A DNA stretch of 64,000 bases from CBDFHF01 sp965247565. Its GTDB lineage: Bacteria; Pseudomonadota; Gammaproteobacteria; Methylococcales; Methylomonadaceae. The position numbers were made by a program, and so were the translations under genes. The notes under the pieces were generated by a model. It was not told the origin of the DNA and made no database searches. It saw only the letters and a list, made by a program, of their open reading frames with translations. The stretch is from positions 2,418,001 through 2,482,000 of the forward strand of contig CBDFHF010000003.1 in assembly GCA_965247565.1 (NCBI GenBank), written 5' to 3'. Below, one piece after another: positions 8,644 to 16,814 of the stretch (positions are counted from its first letter, which is position 1; each line of letters begins with the position of its first letter).

Positions 8644-8954
8644 GTTAGGATGAAATTCGGTATTTTCGCATTAACTAAAGAAGAGTGAATTTCGGTTATT
8701 CTAAATGACTCCAAGTGTTAAGGTGTAATTCGAAGTGCTTAATACCAAAAAAGCCACTAATTTCCAATTAACATCAGCTTATTTTGAATTCGTTGGTAAT
8801 ATTGCACTTTCAAAAAATGCCAAAACGATGCGCGTTTTTTTTGATTTCATAATCAATAATATCAAAGACAGTTTCCACTTGTATGTGGCGGATTCAAAAC
8901 CGAAGTGCAACACCCGAGTACTGATAAGGTAAGCACATTGAATCCAGCTCAAGA
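8644..8954 (+). other. Non-coding, AT-rich gap
   Basis: About 310 bases between the PLA2-like lipoprotein gene and an IS30 remnant. It should hold the promoter of the minus-strand lipoprotein gene. A short open frame (8735-8932) has no ribosome-binding site and no recognisable motif, so I do not call it a gene. No other structure is apparent. Confidence 0.5.
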
Positions 8955-9469
8955 CACTACCAACAACTTCAGCCTGAAGAGCGCGTCGATCAGCAGTCCG
9001 AAGCAACAAAACTTCGGGATTTGTGCCATCGCACGAAAACTGAATCGTTCAGTACATTAGCCGCGAAGCCCAACACACTTGCCAGCGGCGACGACGACAA
9101 GCGCGACTCAAGCCGAAGCTGCATGTCGATAGCATCTTGTTTGGCGTCGTCAAGCATTTCCTCAATCAAAGCTGGTCGCCCGAGTATATTGCACTGGCGC
9201 AAGCAGCGCTCTATCCCAAAGACCATGAATATCGCGTGTCACACGAAACTATCTACAACTGCATCTACTCCCAACCGGTCGGCGAATTAAAACGCGAGCT
9301 GACTGCTTGCCTATGCCAAGCGAAAAATAAACGCGTACCGCGCAGCAAAGGTCAGGACCGTCGAGGCCTGATACCCTATGGGCTGAGCATTCATGTACGA
9401 CCATCCGAAATCGAAGACCGCCAGGAAGATTTTAAATGTGACATTGAAGCTCCTCAAACAAAACAGTGA
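8955..9469 (+). pseudogene. IS30-family transposase remnant
   Basis: Segments of an IS30 transposase appear in order: HYQQLQPEERV at 8955, KQQNFGICAIARKLNRSV in another frame near 8990-9050, then from about 9068 one continuous frame with a Cys/Arg-rich stretch, KLHVDSILFGVVKHFLNQSW, the DHEYRVSHETIYNCIYSQP region and SIHVRPSEIEDRQ. Homology stops at about 9423, before the catalytic DDE core would be complete, so the gene is truncated at the 3' end and frameshifted at the 5' end. Confidence 0.8.
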
Positions 9470-9677
9470 ATACTAAAGACATGCTATTCATACGATAGCT
9501 GTTGGTCAATGGCTCATTCTATTACTAGTGTCTAGTAGTCTGTCGGACTTTCCGGAGCCAAAGCTAGGCATTTGGTAAAATAGCAGCCTATGCCAAAACC
9601 AACCAGCCGCTATTCGAGTAGCGGTTCCGCCGTCTATCATCCGGCTTTGTTGTCCCTGCTGGTATAGGGCTTCCGGT

Positions 9678-9929
9678 TTGACCAATAGCGGTCCATTTTC
9701 AAAGTGCATCCTATTGGACTGGGGTGGTGTACGCCGCCGGTACTGCCGATCCTCATTATGCGTGGCTCTTCAATGCTTACAATGGCGCCCAAGGATATGT
9801 CCCTAAGAACAGTACAACCGGCTTATCAGCTTAGTGGTGGCGGTGGCTCCAGTGCCGGTGCCAGGGGCAATGTGGCTGATGGGCAGCGCTCTAGCAGGTT
9901 TCAGACCCCTTCTGCTGGATATTTGCTAA
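9678..9929 (+). pseudogene. Decayed PEP-CTERM (VPxPG) surface protein gene, 3' end
   Basis: Three frames piece together the C-terminus of an exported protein: LTNSGPF from 9678, then SASYWTGVVYAAGTADPHYA and WLFNAYNGAQGYVPKNST (an Lcl/DUF1566-like pattern with YW and W-x-F landmarks) ending at a stop near 9832, and after a frame change APVPVPGAMWLMGSALAGF. The last piece is a typical exosortase sorting tail: a VPxPG motif followed by a hydrophobic helix. Two frameshifts and a missing 5' end mark it as dead. The 200 bases before it (9470-9677) and the 290 after it show no gene. Confidence 0.6.
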
Positions 9930-10218
9930 GTTGGCGCTGATGTAAATAAGCCTAACAATTTAGCGCGTCTAATGTTGAGGTTCATACATCACAGTCAACC
10001 TACGGTAGGATGAGCGGTTTTGTGGGTCGGGCACATATTTTTCGTGCCCGACATTCCAATATTTTTGTTTGGAGAGATCTTTAACTTGTCTGCTTAATCT
10101 TCGGCGCGATGATTTAAGTTGACCAGCCGCGCTGCCAATTATCAAAACTATTTGCCAAGGATCTAAAATTGATTGTTACTATGGATAACGTCGGCTTTTG
10201 CCTCCTTTAGAGATTAAT

Positions 10219-11019
10219 ATGACTTATAGAGGTCAAGTTTCACTCGTGACAGCGGATTTACGGTTAATCGGCGGGTTAAACGAGCGTTTTTTTAAATTGT
10301 TGGCGGCGATTGAGCAGGCCGGTTCAATTAACAAGGCGGCCAAGATTGTTGGCTTAACCTACAAGGGCGCTTGGGAAATGATTGAGCGCGCCAATAACTT
10401 GTCTCCCAATGTGTTGGTAAGCACCGCAATTGGCGGCACTCAGGGCGGTGGGACACAGCTTACTCCGGCCGGTAAGGCTTTTTTACAGCTTTTCAGCAGC
10501 ATTGAATGCGAGCATCAGCAATTTTTAGTTCAGCTAAATCAGCGTCTATCCGAAAATGCCGATGTGGTTTTTTTATTAAAGCGGTTAATTATAAAAGCCA
10601 GTGCACGGAACCAGTTTTTTGGCAAAATCATTGCTATTTCCAGCGGTAGCGTCAGTGTAGCAGTGATGGTCGGCTTAAAAGGGGGTGAAACTATTGTGGC
10701 TACTATCTCCAAAACTTCTGCGGATAGCTTGGGTATTAAAAATGGTTTAGATGTGGTCGCCTTAATTAAGGCTCCACAAGTGATTTTGGTAGCCGATTTT
10801 GACGGTTATCAACTGTCTGCTAGAAATCAATTAAAGGGCACTGTCTCCCGCATTGAAAAGGATACGGTTAATGCGGAAGTGGTGATTGAGCTCGGTGGCG
10901 GGGATTCTGTTGCGGCAACCATCACCAGCGATAGTATCGCAAGGTTGGGTTTAGCGATAGGTTCTGAAGCTACCGCAATATTTAAATCTGGTGCGGTGAT
11001 TTTAGGTGTTGCTAATTGA
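10219..11019 (+). CDS. modE: ModE family molybdate-responsive transcriptional regulator
   Basis: Dimeric regulator that binds molybdate and controls molybdenum uptake or molybdoenzyme genes. I place the start at ATG 10219 (MTYRGQVSLV), since the upstream TTG at 10198 has no better ribosome-binding site. Residues about 15-95 form the LysR-like winged helix (SINKAAKIVGLTYKGAWEMI, with the GGxxGGGxxLTPAG turn). Residues about 125-190 and 195-262 are tandem MOP/TOBE domains, each beginning SARNQ, that bind the oxyanion. The 266 residues match the family length. No mod transport genes are adjacent. A weak inverted repeat (GTTAC-tatg-GATAAC) near 10174-10189 could be an operator. Confidence 0.93.
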   Translation: MTYRGQVSLVTADLRLIGGLNERFFKLLAAIEQAGSINKAAKIVGLTYKGAWEMIERANNLSPNVLVSTAIGGTQGGGTQLTPAGKAFLQLFSSIECEHQQFLVQLNQRLSENADVVFLLKRLIIKASARNQFFGKIIAISSGSVSVAVMVGLKGGETIVATISKTSADSLGIKNGLDVVALIKAPQVILVADFDGYQLSARNQLKGTVSRIEKDTVNAEVVIELGGGDSVAATITSDSIARLGLAIGSEATAIFKSGAVILGVAN

Positions 11020-11050
11020 ACGTTTGGCGAAGAAAGGCAATTCTATAAAT

Positions 11051-11518
11051 TCAATGCCAAAGCCGGTGATCAAAGTTAAATGCAGCTGGTAATTGCATGA
11101 CTAATTTTAAAAAATCCGGATGGGCCGGATTAAGGATGAAATTGTTTTCTTCCGGAATGATGGCGGAGGGAACGCTCAATACGGCGGTTTTAGCTTGGCT
11201 CAGCCACTGACTGCCTATAAATTGACAGCTTAACGGCGGATAAGCTTCACGCCAGTCTGATGGTAAATCGGAAGCTGCAATATGTTCGATGGCGATGTCT
11301 TGGTCAGGAATATCAACCGCAAACGCGACGAAATTATTCGGGATTAGATCAGTGTCGACATGCGCCAATATTTCCAGCGCTGCCAGCGATTGGGTTGATG
11401 CCGCATAAACAGTAGCTTGGCCTTTATGGTGCCATCGGCCACCATAAAGTCGGGCGCCTTCACCACTAAATGCAGTGGCTTGATGTTTCGCCTGACATAA
11501 TCGCCAAACCCGAATCAA
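11051..11518 (-). CDS. RES-domain toxin of a type II toxin-antitoxin system
   Basis: RES toxins deplete NAD+ and so stop growth. The 155-residue product has the family's conserved residues: Arg28 in LYGGRW, Tyr38, Glu49 in LAALEILAH and Ser118 in SVPSAI, plus the usual NFILNPAHPDF block near the C-terminus. Its ATG overlaps the stop of the antitoxin gene by four bases (ATGA), the standard arrangement with antitoxin first. All key residues are present, so it is probably active. The gene order and the partner family both support the call. Confidence 0.93.
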   Translation of the reverse strand: MIRVWRLCQAKHQATAFSGEGARLYGGRWHHKGQATVYAASTQSLAALEILAHVDTDLIPNNFVAFAVDIPDQDIAIEHIAASDLPSDWREAYPPLSCQFIGSQWLSQAKTAVLSVPSAIIPEENNFILNPAHPDFLKLVMQLPAAFNFDHRLWH

Positions 11519-11949
11519 CTAAAAATACCGTACTCAAGTCGTCCAAGTACGTCATCCACCTGATTTGCGCCAATGTCTGTATCGAGCAGTCCCAGTGGAA
11601 TAGCGCCATTCAGAGCCCGGTTTGGGCGGTGTAACCATTGTGTGGCGTTGGTACTGCTGCCTAAAACAGCTTCTGCATGCGCTAGTATTCGACTAAATCG
11701 GTACAGTCGGTCTGATTCATCGGCTGCCAGTCGTTGTGTTTGTTTGCGGCGACTCATGGTTCTACCAGGTAGGTTAAGCACTTCAGCGACTTCCTCTCGC
11801 GACAGGGAAAAAGTCGCCATAATTTGCTCCAAAGCGATGAAAGGTAAGCCTTGCCGCAACAGCGGAATTAACTCGTTTTCAGAGTGTACAACGCAACCTA
11901 GAATGGCTGCGCCACCCCAGAGAGAAACGATAGAATCAGTAACGGACAT
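11515..11949 (-). CDS. Xre/MbcA/ParS-type antitoxin of the RES pair
   Basis: A 144-residue antitoxin with the two-part structure of this family: an N-terminal Xre-like helix-turn-helix (IMATFSLSREEVAEVLNLPG, then TMSRRKQ) that can bind the operon promoter, and a C-terminal MbcA/ParS toxin-binding domain (WLHRPNRALNGAIPLGLLDT, then GANQVDDVLGRLEYGIF). The start has a clear upstream AGGAG. It probably represses its own operon when bound to the toxin. The pair is free-standing between modE and an orphan secreted protein. Confidence 0.92.
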   Translation of the reverse strand: MSVTDSIVSLWGGAAILGCVVHSENELIPLLRQGLPFIALEQIMATFSLSREEVAEVLNLPGRTMSRRKQTQRLAADESDRLYRFSRILAHAEAVLGSSTNATQWLHRPNRALNGAIPLGLLDTDIGANQVDDVLGRLEYGIFS

Positions 11950-12214
11950 GAATTAACTCCTGATACGGCCAAGTGGCTTTTACTATAGCGCAATTTGGCT
12001 AATAAGGTAAAATTCATTTTGTTCGAAAGTTAATCTTTAAGGTCACAAACCAAGGTTTAGGCTAGCATCAATAGGCGCTCGGATGGCGATAGAACGATCG
12101 TTGAGTGTATTAATAAAAAGATTTCGTGGGTTTTTCTGGTGGCCAATTGCAACAAAGCTAAAAAAATGACGTTTGATGCCGATAATGAAGTATCGGCGAA
12201 TCTGGGAGGTAGAA

Positions 12215-12796
12215 ATGAAAATGTCAAGCAGTTTGGTTTTGTTGGCCTTGTTAGCAAGTGGTCATTGTTATGCGGATTATTATCAAGCGGCGATGAATAA
12301 TGTAAATTGGAACTTTTCCAGCAAAAAAGGTATCTGTGTCCTAAAACAGGACGTGCCTTTATACGGTAGCGCGGAATTTTTTAGTAAACCTGGACAGCCT
12401 TTGCGGTTTTCTGTACAGGAGTTACGTCGAAAGCCGCCAATTATCAAGGCAAGCCTGACGGCAATGCCAGCACCTTGGATGCATCAAACGACGGAGACTA
12501 GAAACTATGAAGTCTATCTTGATAATGCGGAGCAAGGTAAAGATTACGGGCGCTTGTCGGTATACTCTGATGCTGCAGAAGCCATGTTGGATGCGTTGCT
12601 GGAAGGACAATATCCAACCTTTTCTTATGTGAGAGCTTCTTCATCTTTGAATGTCGAGGAGGCTCGAGTTGCGGTATCTTCAGTCAAATTCAGTGAAGCG
12701 TACAAGAAGTTTTCGGATTGCCGGAACCAGTCTGTACTGGCGTCTGTTGCTAATAATACAGGTCTGGTTGGAACGCGTAAAAAACGTCGTGGTTAA
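12215..12796 (+). CDS. Secreted protein consisting of a MotY-N-like domain only
   Basis: Start ATG 12215 follows GGGAGG by four bases and opens a signal peptide (MKMSSSLVLLALLASGHCYA). The mature part matches the pattern of the MotY N-terminal domain: YYQAAMNNVNW, a Cys in KGICVLKQDVPLYGSAEF, PAPWMH, a YPTFSY segment, then RVAVSSVKFSEAYKKFSDCR with a second Cys. In flagellar MotY this domain forms the T-ring contact and is followed by an OmpA-like peptidoglycan-binding domain; here the protein ends after about 193 residues with a basic tail. No flagellar genes are adjacent. The domain call is mine from motif pattern, and the function is open. Confidence 0.6.
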   Translation: MKMSSSLVLLALLASGHCYADYYQAAMNNVNWNFSSKKGICVLKQDVPLYGSAEFFSKPGQPLRFSVQELRRKPPIIKASLTAMPAPWMHQTTETRNYEVYLDNAEQGKDYGRLSVYSDAAEAMLDALLEGQYPTFSYVRASSSLNVEEARVAVSSVKFSEAYKKFSDCRNQSVLASVANNTGLVGTRKKRRG

Positions 12797-12959
12797 TGCT
12801 GAATGGCTGTGGATTTTTAAAAGGTGTTAAAAAGTGGTATCTTAAGGGCTTAAATTCAAAATACACTTCAAAACTAATTGAACAGATAAAGATTTGTATT
12901 GACTTGTAATTACAGTTATCTTAAGCGGCAATTTAATAAAAATAATAAGGTGAAACCGG

Positions 12960-13202
12960 ATGTCAAAAGCACAAAATTTACAGGACAATTTTCTTAATAC
13001 GCTTAGAAAAGAACATACGCCTGTGTCAATTTTTTTAGTTAATGGAATAAAGTTACAAGGAAAAGTCGATTCTTTTGATCAGTATGTGATTATGTTGAAA
13101 AACACAGTCAGTCAAATGGTCTATAAGCATGCGATATCGACTATAGTGCCTAGCAAGACAGTCAAGTTGCAGCGCGAAAACGAGTCGGGAGACGAGGAAT
13201 AA
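12960..13202 (+). CDS. hfq: RNA chaperone Hfq
   Basis: Hexameric Sm-like protein that pairs small RNAs with mRNAs. The 80 residues carry the Sm1 motif (LQDNFLNTLRKEHTPVSIFL, then NGIKLQGKVDSFDQYVIMLK) and the Sm2 motif YKHAISTIVPS. Both are nearly canonical, and an acidic tail (ESGDEE) replaces the longer tail of enterobacteria. An AAGGTG ribosome-binding site precedes the start. It opens the conserved hfq-hflX-hflK-hflC block. Confidence 0.98.
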   Translation: MSKAQNLQDNFLNTLRKEHTPVSIFLVNGIKLQGKVDSFDQYVIMLKNTVSQMVYKHAISTIVPSKTVKLQRENESGDEE

Positions 13203-13250
13203 ATACCCTTGTCTTGTTTGTTAACGTCATAGAAATAATGGTAAATTTAA

Positions 13251-14516
13251 TTGTTTGATCGTCCCGATGCGGGCGAGCGGGCTGTGCTCGTTCACCTGAG
13301 TATTCGCTCCGGACAGGAAGATCTTTTAGAACTACAGGAGTTAGCAAAGTCCGCAGGAACAGATCCTATTTGTGTCATCACTGGCAGCCGTAAAAGCCCT
13401 GATCCCAAGTATTATGTCGGCACAGGTAAGTTGGAAGAGCTTAAAGCAGCAATAGAATCTCATGAAGCCAATATTGTGTTATTTAATCACCAACTTTCGC
13501 CCAGTCAGGAAAGAAATCTTGAAGGCGCCTTAGGCGTTCGTGTAGTTGACCGGAATGGTTTGATTCTCGATATTTTTGCACAACGTGCTCAAACATTTGA
13601 AGGTAAGCTGCAGGTTGAGTTGGCGCAGCTACAGCATTTGTCAACTCGACTGATTCGCGGCTGGACCCACTTGGAGCGTCAAAAAGGCGGTATCGGCATG
13701 CGCGGGCCTGGCGAAACTCAGTTGGAAACGGACAGACGTTTGCTGAGTCTGCGTATCAAGCAAATTCAAAAACGATTGGATAAAGTTGATAAGCAAAGGC
13801 ATCAGGGCCGGAGTAAACGCAAAAAAGCAGAAGTTCCTACTGTCTCTCTCGTTGGTTACACCAATGCTGGCAAATCAACATTATTTAATACATTAACTGG
13901 CGCGGACATCTATGTTGCCGATCAGTTGTTCGCTACTCTGGATCCGACTTTGCGGCTTTGCAAGCTCCCAACCGGTAAAGAAATTGTTTTAGCTGATACT
14001 GTAGGCTTTATTCGCCATTTACCTCATGAGCTGGTTGCTGCATTCAAATCGACTTTACAGGAAGCGAGCGGCGCAGATTTTCTTTTACATGTCATAGATG
14101 CTAATGCTGAAGACAGGGACGATACGATAAAGCAGGTAAATAATGTGCTCGAAGACATTGATGCCAGTGGTATCAGACAGCTTGAAATCTTCAATAAAAT
14201 CGACTTATTGCCCGATATGCAGCCGCATATAGATCGGGATCCAACGGGTAATCCACTGAGAGTGTGGTTGTCTGCACAAACAGGAGAAGGGCTCGATTTA
14301 CTTTATCAGGTACTTGGAGAGATATTTTTAACAACTACGGTAAAAAGAAAGTGTTATTTGCAAGCCAATCAGGGTGATATCAGAGCCAAATTATTTACTT
14401 GCGCAAAAATAATTAGCGAACATATTAATGACTTTGGCATTAATGAGCTGGTTGTAGAGATGGATACAAAATATTTAGGGATATTAAAAACCATACAAAA
14501 CGAAGAAGTGGCCTAG
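13251..14516 (+). CDS. hflX: Ribosome-associated GTPase HflX
   Basis: GTPase that splits stalled or stress-inactivated ribosomes. The start is TTG: the first residues MFDRPDAGERAVLVH match the conserved N-terminus of the family, and no ATG or GTG in frame fits as well. The N-terminal nucleotide-binding domain (to about 190) includes the GGIGMRGPGETQLETDRR block; the G domain follows with GYTNAGKST (G1), DTVGFIRHLPH (G3) and NKIDLLPD (G4). The length, 421 residues, is normal. It lies 48 bp after hfq. A TTG start may keep expression low. Confidence 0.96.
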   Translation: MFDRPDAGERAVLVHLSIRSGQEDLLELQELAKSAGTDPICVITGSRKSPDPKYYVGTGKLEELKAAIESHEANIVLFNHQLSPSQERNLEGALGVRVVDRNGLILDIFAQRAQTFEGKLQVELAQLQHLSTRLIRGWTHLERQKGGIGMRGPGETQLETDRRLLSLRIKQIQKRLDKVDKQRHQGRSKRKKAEVPTVSLVGYTNAGKSTLFNTLTGADIYVADQLFATLDPTLRLCKLPTGKEIVLADTVGFIRHLPHELVAAFKSTLQEASGADFLLHVIDANAEDRDDTIKQVNNVLEDIDASGIRQLEIFNKIDLLPDMQPHIDRDPTGNPLRVWLSAQTGEGLDLLYQVLGEIFLTTTVKRKCYLQANQGDIRAKLFTCAKIISEHINDFGINELVVEMDTKYLGILKTIQNEEVA

Positions 14517-14654
14517 TCCAAAGTTAAGTTTTTTAGTCGAAAATGAGTAGCGTTTTGTGAGTTAGGAACCGATAGCTATTTGTACGATGATATAAATTAA
14601 ATATCCTTCGGGATTAAATAATAGATTTCAAATAATCCAATATGGAGCATATGT

Positions 14655-15863
14655 ATGTCCTGGAATGAGCCTGGTGGCGATAAAAAAGACCCTTGGAGTG
14701 GTCGGGGTGACCAAAAAGGTCCACCCGATTTAGACGAAGCGATTCGTTCCCTGCAAGAAAAACTTGGAGGCTTGTTCGGCGGAGGAAATGGCGGTGGCCG
14801 TGGACAAGGTTCATTCGACGCCTCGATGAAAAACGTTGGTTTAATCGCCGCTATCGCCATGGTTTTATGGGGTTTGAGTGGTTTTTATATCGTTGACGAA
14901 GGCAATCATGGTGTGGAAACCTTGTTCGGGAAATGGGTTCGTACCACCCAATCGGGACTAAATTGGCATTTGCCTGCGCCTATTGAGCAAGTTGCCATCG
15001 TTAATGTTAAACAGCAACGATACATAGAAGTCGGTTATCGGAGTGCTGGCGGCGATCAATCTATCGGATCGGTTCCGAAAGAAGCATTAATGCTGACTAA
15101 AGATGAAAATATCGTCGATATTCGCTTGGCAGTTCAATATCAGGTTAAAGATGCTAAGGAGTATTTATTTAATGTGGCCAACCCGACCGCAACGTTAAAG
15201 CAAGTTATTGAAAGTGTTCAACGAGGTGTTATCGGGGCTAGCACTATGGATTTTGTTCTGACTGAAGGCCGCAGTGAGGTGGTCACCCAGATAAAGAAGG
15301 AAATTCAAGAAGTAATGGATACCTACCAATCCGGAATTCAGATTACTAGCGTTAATTTGCAGGATGCTCAAGCACCTGAGCAAGTCCAGAGTGCTTATCA
15401 AGATGCGATTAAAGCGCGCGAAGATGAGCAGCGATTGATTAACGAAGCTCAGGCTTATGCAAATGATGTAGTTCCCAAAGCACGAGGTGCTGCGGCCAGA
15501 AAACTGCAGGAAGCCGAAGGTTATAAGGAGCAAGTTATTGCGCGAGCGGAAGGTGAGAGCAATCGTTTTTCTAAGCTGTTAGCAGAATATATCAAAGCCC
15601 CCGATGTCACCAGAAAACGGCTTTATATTGAATCAATGGAATCAGTGCTAGCTGAAACTAATACCATGATGGTTGATGTTAAAGGTGCAAATAACATGCT
15701 TTACCTGCCATTAGACAAAATGGTGACTACTCGTCCGCCTGATTTAGAAACAAATTCGACAAATCAAGGTTCAGCAGAGCAAACGCATGCGTCGGCGTCC
15801 ACAGATGAAGAAAAGCCTGTGTTACGGACGTCAGTTCGTGGTCGTGACCAAAGGGGACGATAA
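14655..15863 (+). CDS. hflK: FtsH protease modulator HflK
   Basis: Inner-membrane SPFH/prohibitin protein that forms the HflKC cage around FtsH and limits its proteolysis. It starts MSWNEPGGDKKDPWSGR with the usual Gly-rich cytoplasmic leader, has one membrane helix at about 62-80 (VGLIAAIAMVLWGLSGFYIV), then the SPFH domain and a coiled Ala/Glu-rich region (INEAQAYANDVVPKARGAAA). The 402 residues are normal for the family. Its TAA overlaps the ATG of hflC by one base, so the two subunits are coupled in translation. Confidence 0.97.
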   Translation: MSWNEPGGDKKDPWSGRGDQKGPPDLDEAIRSLQEKLGGLFGGGNGGGRGQGSFDASMKNVGLIAAIAMVLWGLSGFYIVDEGNHGVETLFGKWVRTTQSGLNWHLPAPIEQVAIVNVKQQRYIEVGYRSAGGDQSIGSVPKEALMLTKDENIVDIRLAVQYQVKDAKEYLFNVANPTATLKQVIESVQRGVIGASTMDFVLTEGRSEVVTQIKKEIQEVMDTYQSGIQITSVNLQDAQAPEQVQSAYQDAIKAREDEQRLINEAQAYANDVVPKARGAAARKLQEAEGYKEQVIARAEGESNRFSKLLAEYIKAPDVTRKRLYIESMESVLAETNTMMVDVKGANNMLYLPLDKMVTTRPPDLETNSTNQGSAEQTHASASTDEEKPVLRTSVRGRDQRGR

Positions 15864-16717
15864 TGATTCAAAATAAACTATTAGTCAGTTTCGCGGCAGT
15901 GTTAGTTATTGGTTTGATGTGCGTATTTACCGTCAATCAAGCTGAAAAAGCGATTAAATTTAAATTAGGTGAGATTGTCAAAGATGACTACCAGCCAGGG
16001 TTGCACTTCAAATGGCCTTTTATTAACAATATAAAAAAGTTTGATGCTCGTATCCAGACAATGGATTCTAAGCCGGAACAGTTCTTAACGGCTGAAAAAA
16101 AGAACGTCATTGTTGATTCTTTTGTAAAATGGCGCATTGGTAATGTAACAACTTTCTATACAGCGGTTGGTGGAGATACAGACCAGGCTAATTTGCGATT
16201 AAACCAAATTATCAAGGATGCGTTTAGAGGGGAGTTTAGTAAGCGAAACATAAAGCAGTTGGTTTCAACTGATCGTCAGATCATACGAGATATCCTTATT
16301 AAAAACTCAACGTCTTTGGCCGCTGAATTAGGCGTAGATATTATTGATGTGCAGGTGATGCGTATTGACTTGCCTGAAGAGGTAAGTAGTTCTGTGTTCC
16401 GTAGAATGGAGGCAGAAAGAGAAAGAGTGGCGCGCGAAATTCGGTCCAAAGGTTCTGAGAAGTCTGAAGAAATTCGTGCCGATGCGGACAGGCAAAAAGT
16501 AGTAGCATTAGCCAATGCATTTCGGGATGCAGAAAAGCTGCGCGGTGAGGGTGACGCAAAAGCAGCTGAAATCTACGCAAAAGCCTATGGTGCGGATACG
16601 GAATTTTTTACTTTCTACCGTAGTTTAAACGCTTATAAGAAGACGTTTACCGGGTCAAGCACAATGGTGCTGGATCCCAATTCGGAGTTCTTTAAATATT
16701 TTAAACAACAGAAGTGA
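15863..16717 (+). CDS. hflC: FtsH protease modulator HflC
   Basis: Partner of HflK in the membrane SPFH complex. It has an N-terminal membrane helix (LLVSFAAVLVIGLMCVFTV), the prohibitin fold starting at EKAIKFKLGEIVKDDYQPGL, and the conserved MRIDLPEEVSSSVFRRMEAE helix leading into the RADADRQK-type coiled region. The length is 284 residues, close to the family norm. It is followed by an intrinsic terminator, which closes the hfq-hfl unit. Confidence 0.97.
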   Translation: MIQNKLLVSFAAVLVIGLMCVFTVNQAEKAIKFKLGEIVKDDYQPGLHFKWPFINNIKKFDARIQTMDSKPEQFLTAEKKNVIVDSFVKWRIGNVTTFYTAVGGDTDQANLRLNQIIKDAFRGEFSKRNIKQLVSTDRQIIRDILIKNSTSLAAELGVDIIDVQVMRIDLPEEVSSSVFRRMEAERERVAREIRSKGSEKSEEIRADADRQKVVALANAFRDAEKLRGEGDAKAAEIYAKAYGADTEFFTFYRSLNAYKKTFTGSSTMVLDPNSEFFKYFKQQK

Positions 16718-16765
16718 CCGCAATTTTTTAGCGATGTCTTGAGCATACGCATTTATTTAAAAATA

Positions 16766-16797
16766 AAAAACGCTCCACTTTGTGGGGCGTTTTGTTT
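16766..16797 (+). terminator. Intrinsic terminator after hflC
   Basis: AACGCTCCA and TGGGGCGTT pair around a CTTTG loop, flanked by an A-run before and TTTTGTTT after. The A and T tracts on both sides could also let it work in the opposite direction, but no gene there needs it. Confidence 0.8.
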
Positions 16798-16814
16798 GAG
16801 TGGGTATACAAAAA

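Noticed and set aside
8735..8932. Small plus-strand open frame
   Set aside because: No ribosome-binding site, motif or neighbour supports it; the composition matches AT-rich spacer DNA.
9704..9940. Open frame of 78 codons
   Set aside because: It is the wrong frame over the decayed PEP-CTERM gene, whose residues read in other frames.
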